Made by a program: the position numbers and the translations under genes
From: an uncultured Pseudanabaenaceae cyanobacterium
GTDB taxonomy: Bacteria; Cyanobacteriota; Cyanobacteriia; PCC-9006; JAAUQQ01
Length of the DNA: 35,736 bases
NCBI GenBank assembly: GCA_938002085.1
Contig: CALLAT010000093.1
Coordinates: 1 to 35,736 of the forward strand
Direction of reading: 5' to 3'
The notes under the pieces: generated by a model
Databases searched by the model: none
What the model saw: only the letters and a program-made list of their open reading frames with translations
What the model was told of the DNA's origin: nothing
Part shown: positions 16,242 to 24,723 of the stretch, in pieces
Layout of the letters: each line of letters begins with the position of its first letter
Numbering within the stretch: position 1 is the stretch's first letter

Positions 16242-17843
16242 ATGCCTGCCCTTGCCAAACAACTCAGCCGCTTGTGGCGACGGCGATCGCCCGTTGCCCT
16301 GGAGCTACCTGCGGGGGCTGCGGTTAACAAGCGCTACGAAATTCTCTGCCAGCTGGGGGGCACCCTCTACGACCGCACCTACCTGGCAGAAGACTGGTGG
16401 TACGGTGGCTGGTGCGTCCTAACGGAATTTGCCCCCCGCATTCGCCATGCCCAAGAGCTAGCCATGGCGCGGGAGCAGGTGCAGGAGGCGGTCAATGACC
16501 TTCAGCAACTGGAACATCCCCAAATTCCTCAGTTTCGCGAAGTCTTTGAATGCCAGGCTGGTGGCATTACCCGCTGGGTAGTGGTGCAGGAATGGATCGA
16601 GGGGCTGAAATATTCGGACCAAATCCAGAGCCGCCCCTATGAGGAGGCAGAGGTGGTGCAGTTTATGCAAGATGCACTGCCTGCCCTGGACTATCTGCAC
16701 AAGCAGAAGCCGCCGATGCTGCATCGCAATGTCAAACCCAGCACCATTATCCAGAGTCGAGAAAACGATAAGCCAGCCTTCATTAAATTTGGCGATATTA
16801 AAGAAATCGCGGTGCTGATTTCCCGCCCCAATCCCAAGCATAAAGTTCAATCCCTAGATGCTCGATTCCAGCCACCGGAGTACGAGAAGGGAGACTTTTA
16901 TCCATCGGGCGATTTGTATGGTCTGGCAGTGACAGCCCTAGCAATGCTGACAGGCTGTAATGACCCCGATAAGCTCTATGACAAAAAGCAGAAGCGCTGG
17001 CGTTGGGCGAAGTATGTGGGGGTCAGCATTGGCTTTGCGGTGATTCTGGAGCGGATGTTGCAGGAGGACCCGGAGCTGCGCTATCCCTCGGCTAAGGCAG
17101 TCAAGTCGGCATTGAATGCCCTGACCAAGAAGAAGCGAGTTCCCACCCCCAAACAGTCCCTACTCTTGACGGGAACGGTGGAGAAGGAGGCTAGTATTGG
17201 CGGTGGATTTGGGAGCAATTGGGGCTCAAGCTTTAGCGGTGGTGTGAACTTTGCCAATGCACCAGGGGTGACGATTACGGTGGAGGTGATTAAAACCACC
17301 AATGAAGTCATTAAGAAAACCAGTCAGGGGCTGCTGAAAGGCGCCCAAGCCAGCGTGGCTGCTGTGAATGTGGGAGTGGGGAAGGTTAAAGCAATTTCCT
17401 TGGCGCAGGTGCTCGACCAGGGGATTCGCTTTGCCCTGGGCTTTTGCATCGTGGGGTTTGTACTACTCACAGGCTATGCAGGCGTACGAGCATGGCAGGT
17501 GCTACGAGGACGAAATCAGCCGTTGCTAGACGTTGCCATTTCAGGGCAGGGGCGTGATCCACAAACAGCTAAATCGGGTTGGTTTAGTCGGGGGAAGGTG
17601 GATGCGTCGCGAGCCCATTGGTCTGAATTTGTGAGCTCCAAGGAGATCGCGGCCTGCCAGATGCAATTACCCCAGCGCTATGAGCGGGCGGGGTCACGGA
17701 GCTGGCAAGAAGTAGATCGGCGCTTTCGTTTAGCCTTTCCCATGGCCCAGGCTCCTTTGTCTCGGCGCGATCGCAACTATGAGTTTCACGTACAGGAATG
17801 GTGCTACTTGGCCAATACTTGGTTAGCAGAGTGGGGCCAGTAG
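16242..17843 (+). CDS. membrane-anchored protein kinase-fold pseudokinase
   Basis: A 533-residue Hanks-kinase-like protein whose catalytic motifs are degraded. The loop LGGTLYDRTY (38-47) is recognisable, but the ATP lysine position reads VLTEF (59-63) with no lysine. The catalytic loop is LHRNVKPST, with N163 in place of the aspartate. DFG is replaced by KFG (K182-G184). The later fold is retained (SGDLYGLAVTALAMLTG, RYPSAKAVKSAL). After the kinase fold come a Gly/Ser-rich linker (about 320-345), a single transmembrane helix (about 397-418) and a C-terminal domain of about 110 residues I do not recognise. I prefer the ATG at 16242 over the TTG at 16218. It probably binds partners rather than phosphorylating them. 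It is divergent from the exoprotein operon. Confidence 0.85.
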   Translation: MPALAKQLSRLWRRRSPVALELPAGAAVNKRYEILCQLGGTLYDRTYLAEDWWYGGWCVLTEFAPRIRHAQELAMAREQVQEAVNDLQQLEHPQIPQFREVFECQAGGITRWVVVQEWIEGLKYSDQIQSRPYEEAEVVQFMQDALPALDYLHKQKPPMLHRNVKPSTIIQSRENDKPAFIKFGDIKEIAVLISRPNPKHKVQSLDARFQPPEYEKGDFYPSGDLYGLAVTALAMLTGCNDPDKLYDKKQKRWRWAKYVGVSIGFAVILERMLQEDPELRYPSAKAVKSALNALTKKKRVPTPKQSLLLTGTVEKEASIGGGFGSNWGSSFSGGVNFANAPGVTITVEVIKTTNEVIKKTSQGLLKGAQASVAAVNVGVGKVKAISLAQVLDQGIRFALGFCIVGFVLLTGYAGVRAWQVLRGRNQPLLDVAISGQGRDPQTAKSGWFSRGKVDASRAHWSEFVSSKEIAACQMQLPQRYERAGSRSWQEVDRRFRLAFPMAQAPLSRRDRNYEFHVQEWCYLANTWLAEWGQ

Positions 17844-17869
17844 CAGTAAATCAATCGTTACGGCTCCGG

Positions 17870-17896
17870 TTAGAGATTGTTTGACAATCCGGCTAA
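17870..17896. terminator. candidate hairpin between convergent genes
   Basis: GATTGT-TTG-ACAATC (17875-17889) is a perfect 6-bp stem, extended by TTAG/CTAA (17870-17873 and 17893-17896) across a small internal loop. It sits about 30 bp after the pseudokinase stop and about 110 bp before the hybrid kinase stop on the other strand. There is no clear T-run on either side, so an intrinsic terminator is only suggested. Confidence 0.3.
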
Positions 17897-18003
17897 GCAT
17901 CCAATATGAGACCTGAATCAACGCTCCCCAGTCGCCATATCGTTGCATTCGGGATTGGCATAGATTCAGCTGCTACGGCCGGAGACCTTTCTCACACAAG
18001 CTC

Positions 18004-21000
18004 TTAAACCGATGCTACGAGTAGTTTATCGATCGCACCCACCAGTTGAGTCAACTTGACGGGCTTACTCAGGTAATCGTTGGCTCCGGCAGCCAGGCAA
18101 CGTTCTTGATCTCCTTTCATAGCCAGAGCGGTTAGAGCAATGATAGGAACTTTGGCAAGACTTGGATCCAAGCGAATTTGTCGCATGGCCTCGAGGCCAT
18201 CCATTTCAGGCATTTGAATATCCATGAGAATTAAATCTGGATGTTTGGCCTGGGCAAGGGAAATGGCTTCTATGCCATTACGGGCAATTTCCAAACGATA
18301 TCCTTTTGAGCTAAGAAACATTTTGAAAGTGCTAATGCCAGCTTCGTTATCTTCGGCTAGGAGGATTAACGGTAAGGATTGATTGTTCGCTTCGACCGGT
18401 AGACCTGCTGTCTCTACATTGTTATTTGTCAACATAGGCAATGCTGAAGCGCTTTGGTCTCTGCGGCAGGGGAGTTGAAACTGAAAAATGCTTCCTTGTC
18501 CCAGTTTGCTTTCTACACTGACATTGCCTCCGTGGAGTTCAACAATCCGCTTCACTAGCGCAAGTCCTAGCCCAGTGCCATCGTACTTTCGACTGAGTGA
18601 ACTATCAATTTGAATAAAGGGTTGAAAAAGCTTATCAATATTTTCTGGAGCGATCCCAATGCCTGTATCTGCGATCGAGAATTCTAAGAGATGTTGAGGC
18701 TCTGATCGTTCCAAAGCATTCGTATCTTGGTGATTCTCGGTCAGTTCGGTAGAGGGTGGTGTGTAGGTGACCGTTAAGGTGACGGAGCCACCTTGATCTG
18801 TAAACTTCACTGCATTAGTCAGCAAATTAATTAAACATTGTAGGATGCGTCGTTGGTCTAAGAGAAAGAGATGGGAAAGGTCCTCGGGGAAATTGGAGCT
18901 GAGCTGAATTCTCTTTTTCAGAGCTTGTTGCTTAACAAAAATCAAACTAGAATCGCAAAGAGAGGCGATGGAAACAGGTTGAAGTTGTAGTTTGATTTGC
19001 CCAGCCTGAATCTTGGATAGATCCAGGATTTCATTGATTAATGAAAGCAGGTGAGAGCCGCTGCTGTGGATTGTTTCGAGGGCATTTTTTTGCTTGGCTG
19101 TAATCTCTCCTAGCAAGTTTTCTTTGAGACATTCAGACATTCCAAGGATGGCATTCAATGGGGTTCGCAATTCATGGCTCATATTCGCCAGAAATTCATC
19201 TTTTAGTCGAGTTGCGCGGGCGAGTTCTTCATTCGTGATTGCAAGTTGCACATTACGCTCTGAGAGCGCTACTTGGGTCTGTTGTCGCTCGGATAATTCC
19301 TGTTGAAGCTGCTCGAAGAGATTAGCCTGCTGAATAGCGATCGCCAATTGATTGACGAGCTGTTTAGAAAAATCAATTTCAGATTGCTGCCAATCCCGAG
19401 TTGATTCACATTGGTGAATACAAAGCAGTCCCCAAAGCTTTCCCTTGCAGAGTAGCGGCATTACCAGGGTTGCCTGAACTTGAAAGTCAGCTAATAGATT
19501 TCTATGACATTCCGTCGGAATATCGACATTAATATCACTGGAAGCAAAAAATCGACCCTTGCTATAAAGCAAGGAATAGTTTTCACCAAAGGCGCTGTCT
19601 TGGATTTCTTGATTTAAGACAGACGTAAACTCTTTGGCTACTGACTCAGCAACAAATTTCCCAGAACTATGATTCGAGCCTAGCTTGAATTGATAAACTC
19701 CGACGCGATCGGCACGAAGTACCTTTCTCACTTCATGACAAGCTGTTTGGAAAATCATCTCAAGATCTAGCGATTTTCGAATTCGCTGTGAGACAACTCG
19801 TAATAGTTTTTCACGGACAGCATGCTGACGGATCGTATCTTTCTGAGATTTGAGTTCTGATGTTCTAAATTCAACTTTGCTCTCTAGGGCTTTATTGAGT
19901 TCTTCGAGCGCAGTATTGGAACGCTTTCGCTCTAGTTCAACTGATGCACGAGCAGCGAAGACTTGAAGAATTTGCTCTGCTCGATGGAGGTCTTGAATGG
20001 GTTGTTTACTGAGCAGGCATAAGTTGCCAATCACTTTACCTTTTATACTTTTCAGAGCAATTCCTAAATAGCTTTCAGCTTGCATCTTGACTAGGTCAAG
20101 ATGATCTGGAAATTCCTTCTGAACGCAATGTTCAATATAGAGTCTACCTGTGGCACAAACCTGCTCGCACGGTGTGTTGGCTAGAGGAAATTCGAAGGTA
20201 GGTTGTAATAAATTATCATGGCAATATGCGAGGACTTGAAGTTTATCTTCGAGCAACTCACTCACTAATACATAGTCTACATTTAGGGCTTTCCCGATAT
20301 GTTGAACAAGCGCAGGAAAGAACATTTTTCCTGTTGTTTTAGATGTTCCCAAAATCAAGTTGTTTAGCGCTAATTCCGCCCGTTTCCGCTCGCTAATATC
20401 TTGAATAACGGCCAAAACATATTGGGGTTGTCCGAACTGACCTCTCAGAAGAGAGATGTCAGCTTGGGCCCAAAAGAAGCTGCGATCTTTACGAAGACAT
20501 CGCTTTTCCAAAGAAACAAAAGAGACTTCACCGCTCAACAAACGTCTAATACTCCTTTCCGTTGGAGCACGATCCTTTGGATGAGTGACCTCGGCAGGGG
20601 TTTTGCTGAGTAATTCTTGCCGAGAATAGCCCAGCATTTTACAAAAACTGAAGTTTACATCTTGGAATTTCTTATCTGAAGTCATGCTAGCAAACCCAAC
20701 CGTTGCCTGGTCGTAGATGCCACGGTAGCGCTCCTCGGCCTCTCGAAGTTTTTCTTCAGCCTGCTTGCGAATGCTCAGTTCTGCTTGCAACTGCTGATGT
20801 GTCGTTGCTTGCTGAAGGGCGATCGCCAATTGAGCCGACAGCGCTCGCAATAAGTCCACTTCCTCCGTTGTCCATTGCCGAGCATGCTGGCTTTCGCTGA
20901 CTTGAAGCCACCCCCAGGCCTGTTCGCCGCAGCGTAGGGGAATGGAGATATTGGCATGGGCTTGGAGGCGCAGTAGCCAGTCTCGATGGGCCTCAGAGAG

Positions 21001-22317
21001 CTCTGCTTGATTGATATCGTTGATAATGCGAATGTCGCCGAGAATCTCCGTCTGACGCGAGCTAGAGGTGGGAGGGATGAAAAGGTCGCTCACTTGTTCG
21101 CCCAGCAGGGAGAGACTAGACTGGGTCGATTCTGCTACGGCTGTGCTGCTCCAATCAGGGGCAAATTGCCAGATATTAACGCGATCGCAATCTAGCACCT
21201 GCCTTAGTTTGATGGCAGTTGTATTCAGTATGGTACGCATACTAAGAGACGACCGAATTTGCTGGGTGAGTTCTGATAAGAGCCGCTCTTGCTCCGCTTG
21301 CTGCTCTAATTTAGCGGTGCGTTCTTGCAGCAATTGAACATTTTTTGCTTCTAATAGGGCGACTCGTTTTTCGAGGATTTCTGCAAGATTATAGAGTTCG
21401 ACAGGATTGAGGGCTTGGAGTAAATCCTGTTGAGTGATCATGCCTAACAGCTCACCGGAGTCGTCTGTGACAACGACTCTGCGCGTCCGGCGTTGCTCCA
21501 TAAGTTTCTGGATCTCCCAGAGCGACTCATTGGGGCGAACCGTCAGGAGCGGTTGGCTCATAATGTCTTGAGCTTGGGTCTGTTTGGAATTTTGAGTGAG
21601 GGCTTGAAAGGTAACCAAGTCCCGCTCTGTGACAATTCCCAGGGGTTGGCCTAGCTGAGAATGAGGCTCACAATCTTTAGAGTCGCCATTACTAGGGGAA
21701 CCCTCTACGATTACCAGAGCACCCAGCTTTTGGCTGACCATGCGCTGAGCCAGTTCCAGAACTGATAATTCAGGAGATGCACAAGCAACATTGGGATGCA
21801 TGACTTCATTGGCAAGGCGCAGGCGCAGTAGCTCTAGGGGGCGTACCAGTCGCTGCAAGCTGGTTAAGGTAATAAGGCCGCTGAGGCAGCTTTGCTCATC
21901 CAGAAGGGGTAAATGACGAATGCCATGGGCTTGGAAACGTTTGAGGGTTGAGAATAGGTCGGTGAGTTCTGCTTCCTGGGCAGTGATGACGGGGTGGGTC
22001 ATCACCTGTTGAATCGTTTGGTTCTCTAAGTTGCCCCCCTGGGAGATGAACCGAACAATATCTCGTTCGGTCACGATGCCTAAGACTTGGCGATTTTCAA
22101 CAACAAGAATTGCGCTGGTGGCCGCAGGTAAATTATTTTTTTTACCGGGGCTCTGAGGGATTACCGCTGGGCTCCCGGGGGAAATTGCCCCTATGTGGGA
22201 GCCATCTAGCTTTGTGATCGCCTTGATGAGAGAAGTATCGCTAGAGACCGAGAGGGGAACTCGGATGATCGCTGCTTTGAGGTCTATGGGAGAGACATTG
22301 AAATTTTCGTCTGTCAT
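18004..22317 (-). CDS. hybrid sensor histidine kinase with CBS, GAF and PAS domains and a receiver
   Basis: A 1437-residue cytoplasmic hybrid kinase with no transmembrane segment. In order: four CBS repeats (about 10-325; GIVTERDIVRF, GIVTERDLVTF, GMITQQDLLQAL), a coiled coil (about 325-350), GAF (about 350-515), PAS/PAC (about 525-650; ERYRGIYDQATVGF, VIQDISERKR), GAF (about 655-800), coiled coil, GAF (about 838-1005), HisKA with H1048 in NMSHELRTPLNAIL, HATPase (NLLTNAVKF, IADTGIGI, GTGLGLALVKRIVELHGG) and a C-terminal receiver with phospho-acceptor D1366 in LILMDIQMPEMDG. All catalytic boxes look intact. The CBS block could sense adenosyl ligands and the GAF domains small molecules or bilins, although I saw no certain chromophore cysteine. 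It is transcribed toward the pseudokinase gene and divergent from the phytochelatin-synthase-like gene. Confidence 0.95.
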   Translation of the reverse strand: MTDENFNVSPIDLKAAIIRVPLSVSSDTSLIKAITKLDGSHIGAISPGSPAVIPQSPGKKNNLPAATSAILVVENRQVLGIVTERDIVRFISQGGNLENQTIQQVMTHPVITAQEAELTDLFSTLKRFQAHGIRHLPLLDEQSCLSGLITLTSLQRLVRPLELLRLRLANEVMHPNVACASPELSVLELAQRMVSQKLGALVIVEGSPSNGDSKDCEPHSQLGQPLGIVTERDLVTFQALTQNSKQTQAQDIMSQPLLTVRPNESLWEIQKLMEQRRTRRVVVTDDSGELLGMITQQDLLQALNPVELYNLAEILEKRVALLEAKNVQLLQERTAKLEQQAEQERLLSELTQQIRSSLSMRTILNTTAIKLRQVLDCDRVNIWQFAPDWSSTAVAESTQSSLSLLGEQVSDLFIPPTSSSRQTEILGDIRIINDINQAELSEAHRDWLLRLQAHANISIPLRCGEQAWGWLQVSESQHARQWTTEEVDLLRALSAQLAIALQQATTHQQLQAELSIRKQAEEKLREAEERYRGIYDQATVGFASMTSDKKFQDVNFSFCKMLGYSRQELLSKTPAEVTHPKDRAPTERSIRRLLSGEVSFVSLEKRCLRKDRSFFWAQADISLLRGQFGQPQYVLAVIQDISERKRAELALNNLILGTSKTTGKMFFPALVQHIGKALNVDYVLVSELLEDKLQVLAYCHDNLLQPTFEFPLANTPCEQVCATGRLYIEHCVQKEFPDHLDLVKMQAESYLGIALKSIKGKVIGNLCLLSKQPIQDLHRAEQILQVFAARASVELERKRSNTALEELNKALESKVEFRTSELKSQKDTIRQHAVREKLLRVVSQRIRKSLDLEMIFQTACHEVRKVLRADRVGVYQFKLGSNHSSGKFVAESVAKEFTSVLNQEIQDSAFGENYSLLYSKGRFFASSDINVDIPTECHRNLLADFQVQATLVMPLLCKGKLWGLLCIHQCESTRDWQQSEIDFSKQLVNQLAIAIQQANLFEQLQQELSERQQTQVALSERNVQLAITNEELARATRLKDEFLANMSHELRTPLNAILGMSECLKENLLGEITAKQKNALETIHSSGSHLLSLINEILDLSKIQAGQIKLQLQPVSIASLCDSSLIFVKQQALKKRIQLSSNFPEDLSHLFLLDQRRILQCLINLLTNAVKFTDQGGSVTLTVTYTPPSTELTENHQDTNALERSEPQHLLEFSIADTGIGIAPENIDKLFQPFIQIDSSLSRKYDGTGLGLALVKRIVELHGGNVSVESKLGQGSIFQFQLPCRRDQSASALPMLTNNNVETAGLPVEANNQSLPLILLAEDNEAGISTFKMFLSSKGYRLEIARNGIEAISLAQAKHPDLILMDIQMPEMDGLEAMRQIRLDPSLAKVPIIALTALAMKGDQERCLAAGANDYLSKPVKLTQLVGAIDKLLVASV

Positions 22318-22659
22318 GGCTTAGGCGCATTCCTGTTGACTAGATTTCCTCAACCCCGAAGCAGTCTGTTACTGAGAAGCTATGTCTCAAACTATCAACT
22401 TCTACTTATTTCTCTAGAAAAAGATAAAAAAGTTACAGTTATTTAGATAAATAGCTCTTACTTTACGTTCAGATCGGTAACAATTGATGCTTTGAGTCGA
22501 TTTTCCCTAGGTGAGATGCTCAAGATCGCTTCGGCTCACTCAGCCAGTGAGCCGACAGTGATGGGTAAAATCTTGCTCTATGTTTCGCTGCTCATTGCGG
22601 ATGGGTGAAGCCATGCAAAATAGAGAAATCATTGGGTCGCCTTCCAGGGAACTGAAGTC
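22318..22659 (+). promoter_or_regulatory. 342-bp divergent intergenic region with a 10-bp perfect hairpin
   Basis: Contains TCGGCTCACT-CAGCC-AGTGAGCCGA (22531-22555), a 10-bp perfect stem with a 5-nt loop about 105 bp upstream of the phytochelatin-synthase-like gene. No T-run follows, so it is more likely an operator, an RNA structure or a repeat than an intrinsic terminator. The A+T-rich half next to the histidine kinase (about 22410-22470) probably holds its promoter. AGGGA about ten bases before 22660 may be the ribosome-binding site of the downstream gene. Confidence 0.45.
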
Positions 22660-23406
22660 ATGCATCTGTCTAGATCAATAAAGCAATCTGTACTGACTGG
22701 GACCACGATCGCCCTGGCAACGACGGGCCTGACGGCGGTTTTTCTCCCAAAGTTAAATGCTCAGCCTTTGCCCCTCAGTGAGAATTTAGTGGCGCTGAAT
22801 AGCGATCATGGGGCACTGCTGTTGCGACAGAGCAAGGCTAAAGCCGACTATGTGCCGCTATCGACGCATTTTGTCACCCAGATTAATCAGGCATTTTGTG
22901 GAGTGGCGAGCGTTTCGATGGTGCTGAACGCGATGGCTGTGGATGCGCCAGCAGCGGAGGCTTGGGATCAGAATTATTTCACCCAGAAGAATACGCTGAA
23001 TGCTGAGACGGAGGCGATTATTGCTGAGTCATTGATTCGGCGACAGGGGCTGACGTTAGCTGAGTTGGCAGAGATTTTTGAGACCTATCCGGTGGACGCA
23101 GAGGTTCACTATGGCAGTGAGCTGAGCTTGGCGGAGTTTCGGGAGAAGGCGATCGCCAATCTCAAGAACCCAGATGATTTTATGGTGATTAATTATCTGC
23201 GGCGGGCGATCGGGCAGCAGCGGGGCGGACATATTTCGCCAGTGGCTGCTTACAATGCGGCGACGGATCGGTTTTTGGTGTTGGATGTGTCACGCTACAA
23301 GTATCCGCCGGTGTGGGTGAAAGCATCGGAGCTGTGGCAGTCGTTGGATACGTTGGATAGTACGTCGGGGAAGACTCGAGGAATGCTGCTAGTGCAGCGA
23401 CGCTAA
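22660..23406 (+). CDS. phytochelatin synthase family peptidase (bacterial short form)
   Basis: A 248-residue papain-fold protein of the phytochelatin synthase family. The catalytic triad is visible: C80 in NQAFCGVASVSMVLNAM, H191 in GGHISPVAAYN, and D209 in FLVLDVSRYKYPPVWV. Only the catalytic N-terminal domain is present, as in other bacterial and cyanobacterial homologues, which mainly cleave glycine from glutathione and polymerise phytochelatins poorly. Residues 1-35 form a hydrophobic leader (LTGTTIALATTGLTAVFLP, then NAQP), suggesting export or membrane tethering. Likely substrates are glutathione or its conjugates; metal detoxification is possible but not shown by the context. AGGGA upstream supports the ATG at 22660. 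Confidence 0.93.
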   Translation: MHLSRSIKQSVLTGTTIALATTGLTAVFLPKLNAQPLPLSENLVALNSDHGALLLRQSKAKADYVPLSTHFVTQINQAFCGVASVSMVLNAMAVDAPAAEAWDQNYFTQKNTLNAETEAIIAESLIRRQGLTLAELAEIFETYPVDAEVHYGSELSLAEFREKAIANLKNPDDFMVINYLRRAIGQQRGGHISPVAAYNAATDRFLVLDVSRYKYPPVWVKASELWQSLDTLDSTSGKTRGMLLVQRR

Positions 23407-23575
23407 GCTATTCATCAAACCACTGAGCTGATCTCTGAGAAATACTGTGCTGAGTGGCGTGACTTTCCCTCTCGGGAGTGGCGTCTAAGAGATAAGCATG
23501 GCCATGAGCTTTACTGGAAACTGCCTGAACGCGACAGATAATGACCTCAACATAGCTCTCCCCCAATGGACCCAC

Positions 23576-24049
23576 CTAAGCCTTCATCTGAATCCAAACA
23601 ACACCAGTCTTTTCGCGCTGTGGGCATACCTGGTGAGTTGTTCCAAAAGAGATCTTTCTATATCCCTTGTTAATGGCGTGAATAATAATTCCGCCAATCA
23701 ACTTTGCAGTTGGACTCGGGGACTTATTTATGAGCGCTGTAATAGCCAAGGAAATCTCCAAATTGCTGGCAAGCTCATCCATTCGCTTTGAGTTCTTTGC
23801 GCAATGACTACGCATATCTCCCACCAAGCTGCCCATGCCTTGGGGAAGTAACTCTTCCGGCGAATAAACGGCAAGAGCCAAGAAGACTCGCTGTGCCGTT
23901 GGGTCATGAATTGCAATCTCCACTGGCCCCCGTTTCGCGGAAAGGACCTGGCGCAGTCTTCGCTGTAATTCTCTTTTAGTCAGACAAGTTTGGTGATTGA
24001 CTGTTGCCAGTGGGCATTGAGATTCACTCCAAGGTTGTGCAATGCTCAC
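23576..24049 (-). CDS. hypothetical protein (157 residues)
   Basis: I do not recognise this protein. It begins at GTG 24049, preceded by GGAGG with a 10-nt gap, which supports a real gene on this strand. Residues 25-40 are basic (TKRELQRRLRQVLSAKRG), 45-60 look like alternating beta (VEIAIHDPTAQRVFLALAVY), then come a helical stretch and a possible strand-rich C-terminus (IGGIIIHAINKGYRKISFG). Four cysteines are scattered through it, and there is no signal peptide or membrane helix. It is isolated in an A+T-rich, gene-poor stretch. A shorter plus-strand frame overlaps it (23498-23791) but has weaker protein character. Confidence 0.5.
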   Translation of the reverse strand: MSIAQPWSESQCPLATVNHQTCLTKRELQRRLRQVLSAKRGPVEIAIHDPTAQRVFLALAVYSPEELLPQGMGSLVGDMRSHCAKNSKRMDELASNLEISLAITALINKSPSPTAKLIGGIIIHAINKGYRKISFGTTHQVCPQREKTGVVWIQMKA

Positions 24050-24723
24050 AAGATGTATGCCTCCAGGCGAAAAAGGATGTGTTTCTTAGAGCACTACTAC
24101 TGTGGCGAGTACCAGACCGGCTCCAAGCAAATGAAATGATTTAAAGGCTCTATTTGAGCAATCATCTTAAGAGAGAAATCATGACTCTCCAGAACATTAA
24201 TTCTGCTGTCCTAGATTCTTACGAGCTTTCAGGCTTTAAATCTTACTTTTTGGGAAGTAAAAGTACCTAAAGCGTGCATCGAGCTAGAGATTCTCCACTC
24301 ATAGCTGAAACTCTCATTTTTTCGTTAGAGTCAAGTCTTAACAAGACTCTATTATTGAGAATTTCCGAGCATCTTTCTCAACAACAAGCTTCCTTCTTGC
24401 GCTTACCCTAGGTTTTTGATTCAATATATTTCCCCCTTTTGCTAGTCTCAGGTGTGGCCAAACTTAAGCGAGATTTTGAGTTAAATCTAATTTGGGTCAT
24501 ATTCCTCGCTGTTTGCAGCACAGAAAAGAATCTGCAAGCTAAACCACAGTTTTAGGAGCAGATTCTTCTTCCAGACTGAGTCTGCTTGCAGCGGGGTTCT
24601 TGCTCTTCTTCAAGATTCATCTATCAAAAGTGATAGCGTTATATTCGAATTATGAGCTCTTGAAAGAATCCAGCATCTATTGATAGAACTCTGCATGGAT
24701 ATATGCAATTGAAGTGCGTATCT
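24050..24723. other. 674-bp A+T-rich spacer with overlapping inverted repeats
   Basis: Apart from one 29-codon ORF, I see no gene. Inverted repeats include TAGAGTC/GACTCTA around AGTCTT-AAC-AAGACT (24326-24351), AAGAATCTGC/GCAGATTCTT (24526-24535 with 24558-24567), CTGCAAGC/GCTTGCAG (24532-24539 with 24584-24591), CAGAC-TGA-GTCTG (24572-24584) and CTATCA-AAAG-TGATAG (24621-24636). The 24526 and 24532 arms overlap, so the two long pairings exclude each other. TGCAT/ATGCA arms (24692-24707) just after the acyltransferase stop are a weak terminator candidate on the minus strand. Confidence 0.45.
24181..24270 (+). CDS. possible small ORF (29 codons)
   Basis: ATG at 24181 to TAA at 24270, encoding a 29-residue peptide that starts MTLQNINSAVLDSY and ends FLGSKST. 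A weak purine-rich GAGAG lies five bases upstream. It has no recognised motif, no double-glycine leader and no membrane helix. ORFs this short arise by chance, so this is only a candidate, noted because the surrounding spacer is otherwise without genes. Confidence 0.2.
   Translation: MTLQNINSAVLDSYELSGFKSYFLGSKST

Noticed and set aside
23498-23791. 97-residue plus-strand ORF
   Set aside because: It overlaps the minus-strand ORF 23576-24049, which has a better ribosome-binding site and more protein-like composition.
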